Of a stretch of 51,382 bases of DNA, positions 16,790-24,936 are shown piece after piece (position 1 is the stretch's first letter; each line of letters starts with the position of its first letter). The notes under the pieces are model-generated. The model ran no database searches. It saw only the letters and a program-made list of their open reading frames with translations, and was not told where the DNA came from. This stretch comes from Chloroflexota bacterium (GTDB lineage: Bacteria > Chloroflexota > Limnocylindria > Limnocylindrales > CSP1-4): the NCBI GenBank assembly GCA_017853275.1, contig JAFMJV010000019.1, forward strand, positions 1 to 51,382, given 5' to 3'. A program made the translations under genes and the position numbers.

Positions 16790-17551
16790 TCAGGGGCGCG
16801 CCCGTACCTCGTCCAGGAAGGCGAGCGAGCGCGCCTCGCGCTCGAGCGCCGCACGGAGGAAGCGGCGCATCGCCTCCTCCACCTCCGCCTCCACCGCGGC
16901 GGGGAGCCGGAGCCCGGCGATCGCCTCCACGTCCAGGCGGCGGTAGGCACGCAGGAGCTTGAGCGCCGGCAGGGAGAGCGGCGCGCTCCCGGGTGGGGAC
17001 GGATGCGTCGCGCAGACGACCCCGCCCGCGGACGGCGCCCAACGGAAGCCGTCCTCCTCGGTCAGCATGCGGTCGCATTCCGCGCAGCGCTCCACCTCCG
17101 GCCGCATCCCCAGCACGTCCGCCAGCTGCGTCTCCGCCCAGCGGGCGACCCGGCCGGGGAGCATCCCGTCGTCCAGGAGCCCGAAGGCGCGCCGGAGGAT
17201 CGCGTAGACGGGTGCCGCGCCCTCCTGGTCCTCCACCGCGCGCTCCGCGAGCTCGGCGAGATACCACGCGGTCGCGGCGCTCTCCAGGCGGTCCCGGAAG
17301 GCAAGCCAGGCGTGCGTGACCTGGACCTGGCTCACGACCTCGAAGGTCCGGCCGCGGGCGAGCGCGATCTCCAGCTCCGCGAACGGCTCCACGGAGCCAC
17401 CGATCCGGCTTCCGGGCCGGCGGACGCCCTTGGCGATCGCCCGGATCTTCCCGTGCTCGGGGCTGAGGATCACGAGGACGCGGTCCGCCTCGCCCAGGTC
17501 GAACCGGGAGAGGACGATCCCGGTCGTGCGATAGACCCGCGGTGTGCCCAC
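16790..17551 (-). CDS. recO: DNA repair protein RecO
   Basis: RecO loads RecA onto SSB-coated DNA with RecR and also anneals single strands. The 253-residue chain begins YRTTGIVLSRFDLGEADRVL, the family's N-terminal OB-fold start, followed by HGKIRAIAKGVRRPGSR. A zinc cluster region follows near residue 150 (CAECDRML ... GVVCATH), then a helical C-terminus. Length matches the family (about 240-260). I chose the GTG at 17551: TACCCT lies six bases upstream, so the transcript may be leaderless, and upstream in-frame codons are low-complexity. Confidence 0.93.
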   Translation of the reverse strand: MGTPRVYRTTGIVLSRFDLGEADRVLVILSPEHGKIRAIAKGVRRPGSRIGGSVEPFAELEIALARGRTFEVVSQVQVTHAWLAFRDRLESAATAWYLAELAERAVEDQEGAAPVYAILRRAFGLLDDGMLPGRVARWAETQLADVLGMRPEVERCAECDRMLTEEDGFRWAPSAGGVVCATHPSPPGSAPLSLPALKLLRAYRRLDVEAIAGLRLPAAVEAEVEEAMRRFLRAALEREARSLAFLDEVRARP

Positions 17552-17670
17552 GGACGGAGGGTAGCCGCCCGGCGGACAGGACGAGCGTGCCGTGGGCCGA
17601 CCGGCAGGAGGGAGATCGCCGGGCACGGGCGCAATCCGACCGCGCGGATGCCGCGAAGAACGGGATGAGT

Positions 17671-17712
17671 CGCCGGTGCGGACGCGTCCCCCGCACCGGC
17701 GCTCCTTCTTTC
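17671..17712 (+). terminator. Orphan intrinsic terminator on the plus strand
   Basis: CGCCGGTGCGG at 17671-17681 pairs exactly with 17691-17701 around a 9-nt loop. The tail CTCCTTCTTTCC follows on the plus strand. This is the best terminator shape in the window. No plus-strand gene lies between recO's start and the hairpin, so it would end an unannotated transcript. The rest of the 214-bp gap (17552-17765) holds divergent promoters and no clear gene. Confidence 0.65.
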
Positions 17713-17759
17713 CGCGGGAAGCGGCCCGGCCCCGGGCTCCCCCGGCCCGACAGCGAGGC

Positions 17760-17765
17760 TATCCT
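17760..17765 (+). promoter_or_regulatory. -10 box of the polyprenyl synthase gene; leaderless start likely
   Basis: TATCCT at 17760-17765 lies six bases before the GTG at 17772. No Shine-Dalgarno site is visible. The same arrangement recurs at other genes in the window. Confidence 0.5.
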
Positions 17766-17771
17766 GTGGCC

Positions 17772-18785
17772 GTGCTCTCCTCCGCCCAGCTCGACGACCT
17801 GATCCGCGATACCGAGCGCGAGATGCTCGCCCTCATCGCGACGGTGGAAGGTCCCCGGACCACCGAGCTCTACGACTGGATCCGCTACCACCTCGGGCTG
17901 GACGCGGACGCCAAGCGCGGCAAGCGGCTCCGGCCGCTCCTCGGGCTCCTCGCCTACCGCTCGATCACCGGCGAGCACGAGCGGGCCCTCCCCGGTGCCT
18001 CCGCCGTGGAGATGGGGCACAACTTCAGCCTCGTCCACGACGACATCCAGGATGGCAGCCCGGAGCGGCGCCACCGGCCCGCCCTGTGGACGATGATCGG
18101 CCTCGCGCAGGCGATCAACACCGGGGATGCGCTCTTCACCCTCTCGCGGCTCGCCCTCCACCGGCTCACGGAGATCGGCTTCTCCGCGGAGCGCGTCCTC
18201 GCGCTCATGCGCCTCTACGACGAGACCTGCCTTGCGCTCTGCGAGGGGCAGTTCCTGGATATCCGGAACGCGGACCGGAGCGACTGGCCCGCCGTGGACG
18301 AGTACTTCGACATGATCGGCCGCAAGACCGCCGCGCTCATCGCCGCCTCGGTCCAGGCGGGCGCGATGCTCGCCACGGAGGATGCCGCGCTCATCGAGGC
18401 CTTCCGCTCCTTCGGCTGGTCGCTCGGGATCGCCTTCCAGCTGAACGACGACCTGCTCGGCATCTGGGGGGACGAGGCCGCCACCGGCAAGGAGCCCTCG
18501 GATATCGAGGCGCGCAAGAAGACGCTCCCGCTCATCCATGCGCTCGCGCACGGGGCCCCCGCGGACCGCGCGCGGCTCGCCGCGATCCTCGCCGGCACCC
18601 CCTCCCCTGCGGAGGTCGCGGAGGCACGGGCGATCCTCGAGCGTTCCGCATCGGATGAGTTCACCCGGAGCCGGGCCCACGCCCACCGCGACGAGGCGAT
18701 CGCGTGTCTCGAGGCGACCGGCGCGATCGACGAGGACGCGATGGCCCGCCTGCGGATGATCGTCACGAGCGCGATCTCGGCCTGA
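17772..18785 (+). CDS. Polyprenyl (geranylgeranyl-type) diphosphate synthase
   Basis: This trans-prenyltransferase elongates allylic diphosphates with isopentenyl diphosphate. The 337-residue protein has the GKRLRPLL motif, the first Asp-rich motif in SLVHDDIQDGS near residue 93, KTAALIAASVQAG, and the second Asp-rich motif as FQLNDDLLGIWGD. The last motif has Gly in place of the third Asp, as in actinobacterial IdsA-like enzymes. Product length cannot be read from sequence. The GTG at 17772 is favoured by the TATCCT box six bases upstream; a GTG at 17766 abuts that box. A hairpin at 18793-18814 ends the gene. Precursors would come from the MEP pathway, for which ispE is in this window. Confidence 0.9.
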   Translation: MLSSAQLDDLIRDTEREMLALIATVEGPRTTELYDWIRYHLGLDADAKRGKRLRPLLGLLAYRSITGEHERALPGASAVEMGHNFSLVHDDIQDGSPERRHRPALWTMIGLAQAINTGDALFTLSRLALHRLTEIGFSAERVLALMRLYDETCLALCEGQFLDIRNADRSDWPAVDEYFDMIGRKTAALIAASVQAGAMLATEDAALIEAFRSFGWSLGIAFQLNDDLLGIWGDEAATGKEPSDIEARKKTLPLIHALAHGAPADRARLAAILAGTPSPAEVAEARAILERSASDEFTRSRAHAHRDEAIACLEATGAIDEDAMARLRMIVTSAISA

Positions 18786-18792
18786 CCGGCCC

Positions 18793-18814
18793 GGACGCGG
18801 GATCCGCCGCGTCC
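18793..18814. terminator. Shared terminator between convergent genes
   Basis: GGACGCGG at 18793-18800 pairs exactly with 18807-18814 around a 6-nt loop. It sits in the 48-bp gap between the polyprenyl synthase stop and the convergent CBS-protein stop, so it can serve both strands. Confidence 0.6.
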
Positions 18815-18833
18815 TCCGACCCGGACCCGCCCG

Positions 18834-20171
18834 TCAGCGGCCGGCGTTCTCCTCGCGCTCCCGCTCCGCGGCATCCTCCGGGCGCCGGAGGACGGCACGC
18901 ACCTTGGCCACCCGCCGGGCGACCACGGTGACCACGGTGAGCTCCAGGCGGTCCCCCACGAGGACCTGGTCCCCCGAGCGCGGGATCCCGCCGATCCGGT
19001 GGTAGATCAGCCCGCCCACCGTGTCGTACTCGTCCCGGTCCTCGAAGTCGAACTCCAGCCCGAAGTGCTCCGCCAGCGCATCCACGGAGGCGCGCCCGTC
19101 CACGTGCGCCTCGCTCTCCGAGACGCCGACGACCATCGGCTCCTCTTCGTCGTACTCGTCCTGGATCTCGCCCACGATCTGCTCCAGGAGGTCCTCGATC
19201 GTGATGAGCCCCGCGGTCCCGCCGTACTCGTCCAGGACGATCGCGATATGGACGCGCTTCCGCTGGAGGGTGTGGAGGAGGTCGTCCACGAGCATCGATT
19301 CGGGGACGTAGATCGGCGTGCGCACGAGCGCCCACATCTGGGGCGGGTCGTCATCTCCCTTGAGGAAGGGCAGGAGGTCCTTGGCGTAGAGGATCCCGAA
19401 GATCCGGTCGATCGAGCCCTCGTAGACGGGGATCCGCGAGTGGCCCTGCTCCACGATCGTGTCCACGATCTGGTCCAGGGTCGCGGTATCCGGGAGGCCC
19501 ACGATGTCGATCCGGGGGACCATCACCTCGTGGACCCGCCGCTGGCCGAGCTCGAGGACCGCGCCGATCATCTGCTCCTCCTCGGCCTCGATGATCCCCT
19601 GCTCCCCGCCCCGCTCCACGAGGATCATCAGCTCGTCCGCCGTGATCCGGTCGCGGTCGATCTCGGCGACGCCGAGGAGGCGGGTGGTGACGGTGGTGAT
19701 CGCGGTGAGGAGCCAGACGATCGGCGCGAGCAGGCGTCCGATGACGTCCACCGGCCGGGCGAAGACGAGGGCGAAGCGCTCGGCATGGGCGAGGGCGAGC
19801 GTCTTGGGGACGAGCTCACCGAAGACGATCGTGACGAGCGAGAGGATCACGGTGACCGTGATGAGGGCGACCGCCTCCGCCGATTCGCCGAGGATGGGCC
19901 GGAGGATATCCGCGGCGCTCTCCGAGATGCTCGCGCCCGCGAAGGCGGCGGCAAGGAACGAGACGAAGGTGATCCCGGTCTGGATCACCGCGAGGAGTCG
20001 CTGTGGCCGGTCGATGAGCCGGGTGACGCGGAGCGCCCGGGGGTCGCCGGCTTCCACGAGCTGCTGGAGCCGGCTCTTGCGCACGGTGACGAGCGCGATC
20101 TCCGCGGCCACGAAGAGCGCGTTGACGACGATCAGGACGACGATGACGAGGAGCTCGGAGAGGCCGTTCAC
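18834..20171 (-). CDS. HlyC/CorC-family CBS-domain membrane protein
   Basis: The 445-residue protein has the usual layout of the family. An N-terminal DUF21/CNNM membrane domain (about residues 1-190) contains FVAAEIALVTVRKSRL and FGELVPKTLALAHAE. Two CBS domains follow (about 205-335; VMVPRIDIVGLP, HSRIPVYEG, IVLDEYGGTAGLITIEDLLE). A C-terminal CorC_HlyC domain ends the protein (about 350-430; GGLIYHRIGGIP). Relatives act in Mg2+ or Co2+ transport or resistance; the substrate is not shown here. The GTG start overlaps the glmU stop, so it is the last gene of the minus-strand run. Confidence 0.9.
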   Translation of the reverse strand: MNGLSELLVIVVLIVVNALFVAAEIALVTVRKSRLQQLVEAGDPRALRVTRLIDRPQRLLAVIQTGITFVSFLAAAFAGASISESAADILRPILGESAEAVALITVTVILSLVTIVFGELVPKTLALAHAERFALVFARPVDVIGRLLAPIVWLLTAITTVTTRLLGVAEIDRDRITADELMILVERGGEQGIIEAEEEQMIGAVLELGQRRVHEVMVPRIDIVGLPDTATLDQIVDTIVEQGHSRIPVYEGSIDRIFGILYAKDLLPFLKGDDDPPQMWALVRTPIYVPESMLVDDLLHTLQRKRVHIAIVLDEYGGTAGLITIEDLLEQIVGEIQDEYDEEEPMVVGVSESEAHVDGRASVDALAEHFGLEFDFEDRDEYDTVGGLIYHRIGGIPRSGDQVLVGDRLELTVVTVVARRVAKVRAVLRRPEDAAEREREENAGR

Positions 20172-21541
20172 GCCTCCTCCTCGCGCGGCCGGAGCGGGCG
20201 GGCGGGGACGCCGGCAACGACCGTCCCGTCCGGGACGTCACGCGTGACCACGGAGCCTGCCCCGGTCACGCCCCCTTCGCCGATCGTCACCGGTGCACGG
20301 AGGATCGTGTCCGAGCCGATGAAGGCACCGTCCCCGATCGTCGTCCGGTGCTTCCGCCGGCCGTCGTAGTTCGCGGTGATCGTGCCCGCGCCGATATTCA
20401 CGTCCGCCCCGATCTCCGCGTCCCCGAGGTAGCTGAAGTGGTGCTGCTTGCTTCGCGGGCCCACCCGGGAGGCCTTCACCTCCGCGTAGTTCCCGATCTC
20501 CGCGCCGTCGCCGATCTCGGCACCGGCACGGAGATGGGCCCACGGTCCGAGGGCGACGTCATCGCCCACGATCGCGCCCTCGAGGACGCTCCGGCGGACC
20601 TGGCACCGCTCCCCCACGACGCTGTCCACGAGCTCCGAGCCGCTCCCGATCGTCGTGTCACGACCGACCCGGGTCCGGCCGCGCAGCTGGACACCCGGCT
20701 CGAGGAGGACATCCTCGGCGAGCTCGACCTGGGCATCGATCCACGTCGACGGCGGGTCCATGACCGTCACGCCGGCGCGCTGGTGTCGCTCCACGATCCG
20801 GCGCCGGAGGACCGCCTCCGCCTCCGCCAGCTGGACACGGTCGTTGATCCCCGCGAGGGTCCCGTCATCCGGGACCCGGAGCGCGACGACCGGCCGCTCC
20901 GCGGCATCCGCGATCCCCACGAGGAGCGGGAGGTAGAGCTCCCCGGTCACCGGCGAGGGCGGGACGAGCGGAAGCGCGGCCCGCAGCCATGACGCATCGA
21001 AGGCGTAGATCCCTGCGTTCACCTCGCGCACGGCGAGCTCCGCCTCCGTTGCGTCCGCCCGCTCCACGATCGCGCGCACGCGGCCGCCGGCGTCGCGGAT
21101 CACCCGGCCGAGGCCGGCGGGGTCCGTCGCATCCACGCTCACGAGCGCGACCGCCGCCCCCTCCCTCCGTCGCGCGGCAAGGAGGGCACGGACGAGCTCG
21201 GGGTCCACGAGCGGCACGTCGCCGGAGAGGACGACGACCTCGTCCGCCTCCACCGGCAGGTGGGGGATCGCCGCGGCGACCGCGTCCGCCGTCCCCCGCG
21301 GCACGGCCTGGATCGCGACCCGGTCACCGGGGTCGAGCACGCTCCGGGCGGCATCCGTGGCCGGGGAGAGGACGACGACCGGAGGGAGCGCCGCCACGGA
21401 GCGAGCCACGTCGAGGACGTGCCCGATCATCGGGCGGCCGCAGACGGGGTGGAGGACCTTGGGGAGCCGCGAGCGCATCCGCGTCCCGAGCCCGGCGGCA
21501 AGGACGACGGCGACCGCCCGTTCGGCGGGTTCGGCGCTCAT
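20168..21541 (-). CDS. glmU: Bifunctional UDP-GlcNAc pyrophosphorylase / glucosamine-1-P acetyltransferase
   Basis: GlmU acetylates glucosamine-1-phosphate and then makes UDP-GlcNAc for peptidoglycan. The N-terminal uridylyltransferase has VVLAAGLGTRMRSRLPKVLH and the metal-site strand VVLSGDVPLVDP. The C-terminal left-handed beta-helix has hexapeptides and the acetyltransferase signature (AEIGNYAEVKASRVG, NYDGRRKHRTTIGDGAFIG). The 457-residue length fits the family. I chose the ATG at 21541: a second ATG at 21598 lies inside the promoter's -10 box and cannot be transcribed. The stop overlaps the CBS-protein GTG. glmM, which makes its substrate, lies in the same run. Confidence 0.95.
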   Translation of the reverse strand: MSAEPAERAVAVVLAAGLGTRMRSRLPKVLHPVCGRPMIGHVLDVARSVAALPPVVVLSPATDAARSVLDPGDRVAIQAVPRGTADAVAAAIPHLPVEADEVVVLSGDVPLVDPELVRALLAARRREGAAVALVSVDATDPAGLGRVIRDAGGRVRAIVERADATEAELAVREVNAGIYAFDASWLRAALPLVPPSPVTGELYLPLLVGIADAAERPVVALRVPDDGTLAGINDRVQLAEAEAVLRRRIVERHQRAGVTVMDPPSTWIDAQVELAEDVLLEPGVQLRGRTRVGRDTTIGSGSELVDSVVGERCQVRRSVLEGAIVGDDVALGPWAHLRAGAEIGDGAEIGNYAEVKASRVGPRSKQHHFSYLGDAEIGADVNIGAGTITANYDGRRKHRTTIGDGAFIGSDTILRAPVTIGEGGVTGAGSVVTRDVPDGTVVAGVPARPLRPREEEA

Positions 21542-21596
21542 GCGGGGCGGAGCCCGGCGCGGCAGGCGTGGGGTTCGTGGGGCATCGGGCCCGTGC

Positions 21597-21626
21597 ATCG
21601 TAGGGGTGGCGGCTCCGGGGTGTCAA
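21597..21626 (-). promoter_or_regulatory. Promoter of glmU
   Basis: TTGACA at 21626-21621 and TACGAT at 21602-21597 are 18 bp apart. The start point would be near 21590, about 50 nt before the ATG at 21541. The -35 box lies in the loop of the hairpin at 21610-21634. Confidence 0.65.
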
Positions 21627-21634
21627 CGGAGCCG
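21610..21634 (-). terminator. Hairpin after ridA, overlapping the glmU -35 box
   Basis: CGGCTCCG at 21610-21617 pairs exactly with 21627-21634 around a 9-nt loop. It lies 18 nt past the ridA stop. No T-rich tail follows. Confidence 0.5.
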
Positions 21635-21651
21635 GGGGTCCACCCCACGGG

Positions 21652-22044
21652 TCAGCTGCGCTCCGAGCGGACCGCGATCGCCTCGATCTCCACCCGCGCG
21701 CCCAGCGGGAGCGCCGCCACCTGGAAGGTGGAGCGGGCCGGCGGGGCGTCCGTGAAGAAGCGTGCGTAGGCCTCGTTGAAGGCGGCGAAGTCCGCGATAT
21801 CCGCGAGGAAGCAGGTCGCCTTCGCGATATCGCCGTAGCCGAGCCCCGCGGCACGCAGGACGGCACCGAGGTTCGTCAGCGCCTGGGTGGCCTCCGCCGC
21901 GGTCCCGCCGGGGACGAAGGTGCCGGTCCCGGGATCGATCCCCAGCTGCCCGGAGATGTAGAGCACGCCGCCGGCCTCCACCGCCTGGCTGTAGACGGCG
22001 CTCGCGCGCGGGGCTTCCGGGGTGGCGATGATCCGGCGGGTCAT
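21652..22044 (-). CDS. ridA: RidA-family reactive intermediate deaminase
   Basis: RidA hydrolyses reactive enamine/imine intermediates released by PLP enzymes such as threonine dehydratase. The 130-residue protein matches the trimeric YjgF/YER057c fold. PRASAVYSQAVEAGGVLYISGQLGIDP carries the entry signature in two parts, with the conserved Ser/Gly-Gln region. FNEAYARFF and the C-terminal RSTFQVAALPLGARVEIEAIA carry the active-site Arg and the closing Glu. The ATG at 22044 overlaps the ispE stop, with GGAG upstream. Confidence 0.93.
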   Translation of the reverse strand: MTRRIIATPEAPRASAVYSQAVEAGGVLYISGQLGIDPGTGTFVPGGTAAEATQALTNLGAVLRAAGLGYGDIAKATCFLADIADFAAFNEAYARFFTDAPPARSTFQVAALPLGARVEIEAIAVRSERS

Positions 22045-22985
22045 GCGGGGTCTCCTCTCCTGCTCTCGGGCCGGGCGTCGGCCGTGGCGATCGTACGGAA
22101 GCTGGCTCCGGACCCCGTGGCGAGGCCGGCGAACGTCTCCGCCGCCCTCCGGGCGGCGTCCGGGGAAGGATAGAGCCCCACGAGCGTGGAGCCCGATCCG
22201 GTGAGCAGGAGCGGGATCCCGAGGGCCGCCTGCGCGTGCTCCCGGTCGCGCGCGAGCGCCGGGTCGAGCGTGGCCACCGCGGGCCACAGGTCGTTCGCGG
22301 TGGCGAGCTCCGCGGCCATCGCCGCGAGCTCCGGCCCGCCGAGCGATGACCACCCCTCCGCGAGGCGGCCGGCGATCCGGGCCGCGCGACCGTCCGGGGG
22401 CGGACCCGCATCGTGGGTGCGGAAGACCGCGGGCGTCGCGAGGCCGCTCCCCGGCACGAGGAGGAGGATGCCGAGCGGGCTCCGGAGCGGCGGGAGCGGG
22501 CGGATCCGCTCGCCGATCCCCTCGACGAGCGCTGCCGGATCCCCGCCCGCGAGGAAGGGGACATCCGCCCCCACGCGCTCCGCGGCCGCGAGGAGCTCCT
22601 CCCGCGGGAGGACCCGCCCCCACGCCCGGAGCGCGAGGCGGAGGGCGGCTGCGGCATCCGCGCTCCCGCCCCCCAGGCCGCCGCCCACGGGGATCCGCTT
22701 CTCGAGCTGGAAGGCAAGACCCGGCAGGTCCGCCCCGTCCGGGAGTGCGGCGCGCAGCCGGGCTGCGGCGCGGAGGACGAGGTTCCCCTCCACGGGGAGG
22801 GCCGGGTCGCCCGCGATCGCGAGGGTGTCCGTGGCGTCCTCCCGGAGCTCGACCGTGAGCGCGTCGGCGAGGGCGATCCGGAGGAAGAGGGAGCGCAGCT
22901 CGTGGTAGCCGTCCGGCCGGATCCCGGTCACCGCGAGCGCGAGGTTGATCTTCGCCTCCGCCGCGGCCGCGATCCGGGCGCTCAC
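22041..22985 (-). CDS. ispE: 4-diphosphocytidyl-2-C-methyl-D-erythritol kinase
   Basis: IspE phosphorylates CDP-methylerythritol in the MEP isoprenoid pathway. The 314-residue GHMP kinase shows AEAKINLALAV at the N-terminus, the ATP loop PVGGGLGGGSADAAAALR near residue 95, VGADVPFL, and the C-terminal LLTGSGSTLVGLY motif. The GTG at 22985 overlaps the rsmA stop, and its own stop overlaps the ridA ATG. It supplies precursors for the polyprenyl synthase found elsewhere in the window. The length is near the upper end for the family. Confidence 0.94.
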   Translation of the reverse strand: MSARIAAAAEAKINLALAVTGIRPDGYHELRSLFLRIALADALTVELREDATDTLAIAGDPALPVEGNLVLRAAARLRAALPDGADLPGLAFQLEKRIPVGGGLGGGSADAAAALRLALRAWGRVLPREELLAAAERVGADVPFLAGGDPAALVEGIGERIRPLPPLRSPLGILLLVPGSGLATPAVFRTHDAGPPPDGRAARIAGRLAEGWSSLGGPELAAMAAELATANDLWPAVATLDPALARDREHAQAALGIPLLLTGSGSTLVGLYPSPDAARRAAETFAGLATGSGASFRTIATADARPESRRGDPA

Positions 22986-23875
22986 CGGCCGGCCGGGGGC
23001 CCGAGCGGGCCGACCGCCTCCGCGAGCGCGAGCCACTCCTCCACGGAGAGCGTCTGGGGGCGCCGGTCCGGGGCGATCCCCACCTGGGCGAGCGCCGCGC
23101 CGAAGCGCTCCCGGCCCACCGCCGGCAGCTGCCGCGGGAGGACGTTGTGGAGCATCTTCCGGCGCTCACGGAAGCCCGCCTGGACGAGCCGCCAGAGGTC
23201 CTCCTCCGCCTCGGCCGGGAGCCGGCGCGGTCGGGTCTCGCCGGCGATCACCGCCGAATCGACCTCCGGCGCGGGCTCGAAGGCGGCCGACGGGACGACG
23301 CGCACGATCCGCACCGCCGCGTGGTACTGGACGAAGACCGAGAGGTAGCTCATCCCGCCCGGGGGCGCGGCGATCCGCTCGGCGACCTCCCGCTGGACCA
23401 TGCACACGAAGCGCTCCGGGCGCGGCTCCATCCCCAGGATGAGATGAAGGATCGGGCTCGTCACGTGATAGGGCAGGTTCGCGACGAGGTCCCAGGGCGC
23501 CTGGACGAAGTCGGACGGCTCGAGATCGAGGATGTCGCCCTCGATGAGCCGGAAGGCCGGGATCGTAAGGAAGCGCTCCCGGAGGTGCGCCACGAGCCGC
23601 CGATCGATCTCCACGGCCGTGACCTGCGCGCCGGCACGGAGGAGCGCCGCGCTGAGGATCCCCACCCCCGGGCCGATCTCCAGGACGTTGCGGCCGGGGA
23701 CGATCCGCGCCGCCTCCACGATCGCCTCGAGGACCGTCCCGTCCACGAGGTGGTTCTGGCTATAGCGCCTCTGCGCTCCGAGACCGTGGCGCCGGAGGTA
23801 GCGGCGGACCGCCTCCGGGCCGAGGTGGACGGCATCCAGCTCGGCGAGTGGATCGGGCTCGACCGGCGTGCTCAC
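22982..23875 (-). CDS. rsmA: 16S rRNA (adenine1518/1519-N6)-dimethyltransferase
   Basis: RsmA (KsgA) dimethylates two adjacent adenines near the 3' end of 16S rRNA during late 30S assembly. The 297-residue protein has the SAM-binding motif VLEIGPGVGILSAALL, the VEIDRRL acidic loop, and the catalytic NLPYHVTSPIL motif. A C-terminal helical domain with FRERRKMLHN follows, as in the family. I chose the GTG at 23875, which overlaps the tsaD stop (GTGA). A gene pair with ispE is common in bacteria. Confidence 0.94.
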   Translation of the reverse strand: MSTPVEPDPLAELDAVHLGPEAVRRYLRRHGLGAQRRYSQNHLVDGTVLEAIVEAARIVPGRNVLEIGPGVGILSAALLRAGAQVTAVEIDRRLVAHLRERFLTIPAFRLIEGDILDLEPSDFVQAPWDLVANLPYHVTSPILHLILGMEPRPERFVCMVQREVAERIAAPPGGMSYLSVFVQYHAAVRIVRVVPSAAFEPAPEVDSAVIAGETRPRRLPAEAEEDLWRLVQAGFRERRKMLHNVLPRQLPAVGRERFGAALAQVGIAPDRRPQTLSVEEWLALAEAVGPLGPPAGR

Positions 23876-24936
23876 GAGGCGAGCCGGAGGGAAGGGCGCG
23901 CGTCGAGCTCCGGTCCTGCCCGGACGCCCGCGAGGAAGCGCCGCCAGCCGGCGGCCCCGATCATCGCCGCGTTGTCCGTGCACAGGCCGGGGCGCGGCAC
24001 GACGAGCGGGATCCCGAGCGCCTCCGCCCCCGCCGCGACGCGTTCCCGGAGCGCCCGGTTCGCGGCCACGCCACCGCCGAGGACGATGCTCCGCACCCCG
24101 TGACGGCTCGCCGCCCGGACCGTCTTCGTGGCAAGGACGTCCACGACCGCCTCCTGGAAGGCCCAGGCGAGCTCCGCCACCACCTCGGGGTCGAGCGCCG
24201 CCCCGGCCGCCTCGGCCGACTCCTGGGGGACGCCGGCACCCTCCGCCACGGCGCGCCGCACGGCGGTCTTCAGGCCGCTGAAGCTGAAGTCGTCGCTCTC
24301 GCCGAGCCAGGCGCGCGGGAAGCGGAGGTCCCGCCGCGTGGCGCGCTCGGCGGCCGCGGCGATCGCGGGGCCGCCCGGGTAGGCGAGCCCGAGGAGACGG
24401 CCCACCTTGTCGAAGGCCTCGCCCGCAGCATCGTCCACCGTCCCGCCGAGCCGGACGTAGTCGAGGTGGTCGCGGATGAGGATGAGGAAGGTGTGGCCGC
24501 CGCTCACCACGAGCCCGAGGGCCGGGAGGGGCGGCTCCGGCCGCTCGGCATCGTCCGGGTCCAGGAGCCAGGCCGCATGGAGATGTCCCTCGTGGTGGTT
24601 GACCGGGACGAGCGGCCGGTCGTGGATGAGCGCGAGCGTGCGAGCGACGGAGATCCCCACGAGGAGGGACCCGGCGAGACCGGGCCCCTCGGTGACGGCG
24701 ATCGCGTCGAGCGACCGCAGGTCGTCCACGCCGGCCCGGCGGCAGGCTTCCTCGAGGACGGGGAGGATCCAGCGGAGATGCGCCCGGGCGGCGACCTCGG
24801 GGACGATCCCGCCCATCGGGGCATGGAGGGCGACCTGGCTGGCGACCACATCGGCGAGGATCCGGCGCCCGTCGCGGATGAGCGCGACCGCCGTCTCGTC
24901 GCAGGAGGTCTCGATCGCGAGGATCGTCCCGTTCAT
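23872..24936 (-). CDS. tsaD: tRNA t6A threonylcarbamoyltransferase TsaD
   Basis: TsaD transfers threonylcarbamoyl to A37 of ANN-decoding tRNAs, together with TsaB and TsaE. The 354-residue ASKHA protein begins ILAIETSCDETAVAL. It has the metal-binding pair in NHHEGHLHAAW, SGGHTFLILI, GEAFDKVGRLLGL, YPGGPAI, and the C-terminal GGGVAANRALR and TDNAAMIGAAG. All active-site features look intact. The ATG overlaps the rimI stop and the TGA overlaps the rsmA start, giving tight coupling. Confidence 0.95.
   Translation of the reverse strand: MNGTILAIETSCDETAVALIRDGRRILADVVASQVALHAPMGGIVPEVAARAHLRWILPVLEEACRRAGVDDLRSLDAIAVTEGPGLAGSLLVGISVARTLALIHDRPLVPVNHHEGHLHAAWLLDPDDAERPEPPLPALGLVVSGGHTFLILIRDHLDYVRLGGTVDDAAGEAFDKVGRLLGLAYPGGPAIAAAAERATRRDLRFPRAWLGESDDFSFSGLKTAVRRAVAEGAGVPQESAEAAGAALDPEVVAELAWAFQEAVVDVLATKTVRAASRHGVRSIVLGGGVAANRALRERVAAGAEALGIPLVVPRPGLCTDNAAMIGAAGWRRFLAGVRAGPELDARPSLRLAS

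Noticed and set aside
16746-18686. 646-residue minus-strand open frame
   Set aside because: It runs out of frame through recO and antisense through the polyprenyl synthase. Both real genes have diagnostic motifs.
21585-21598. Upstream ATG starts for glmU
   Set aside because: The ATG at 21598 lies in the -10 box and the one at 21585 is out of frame.
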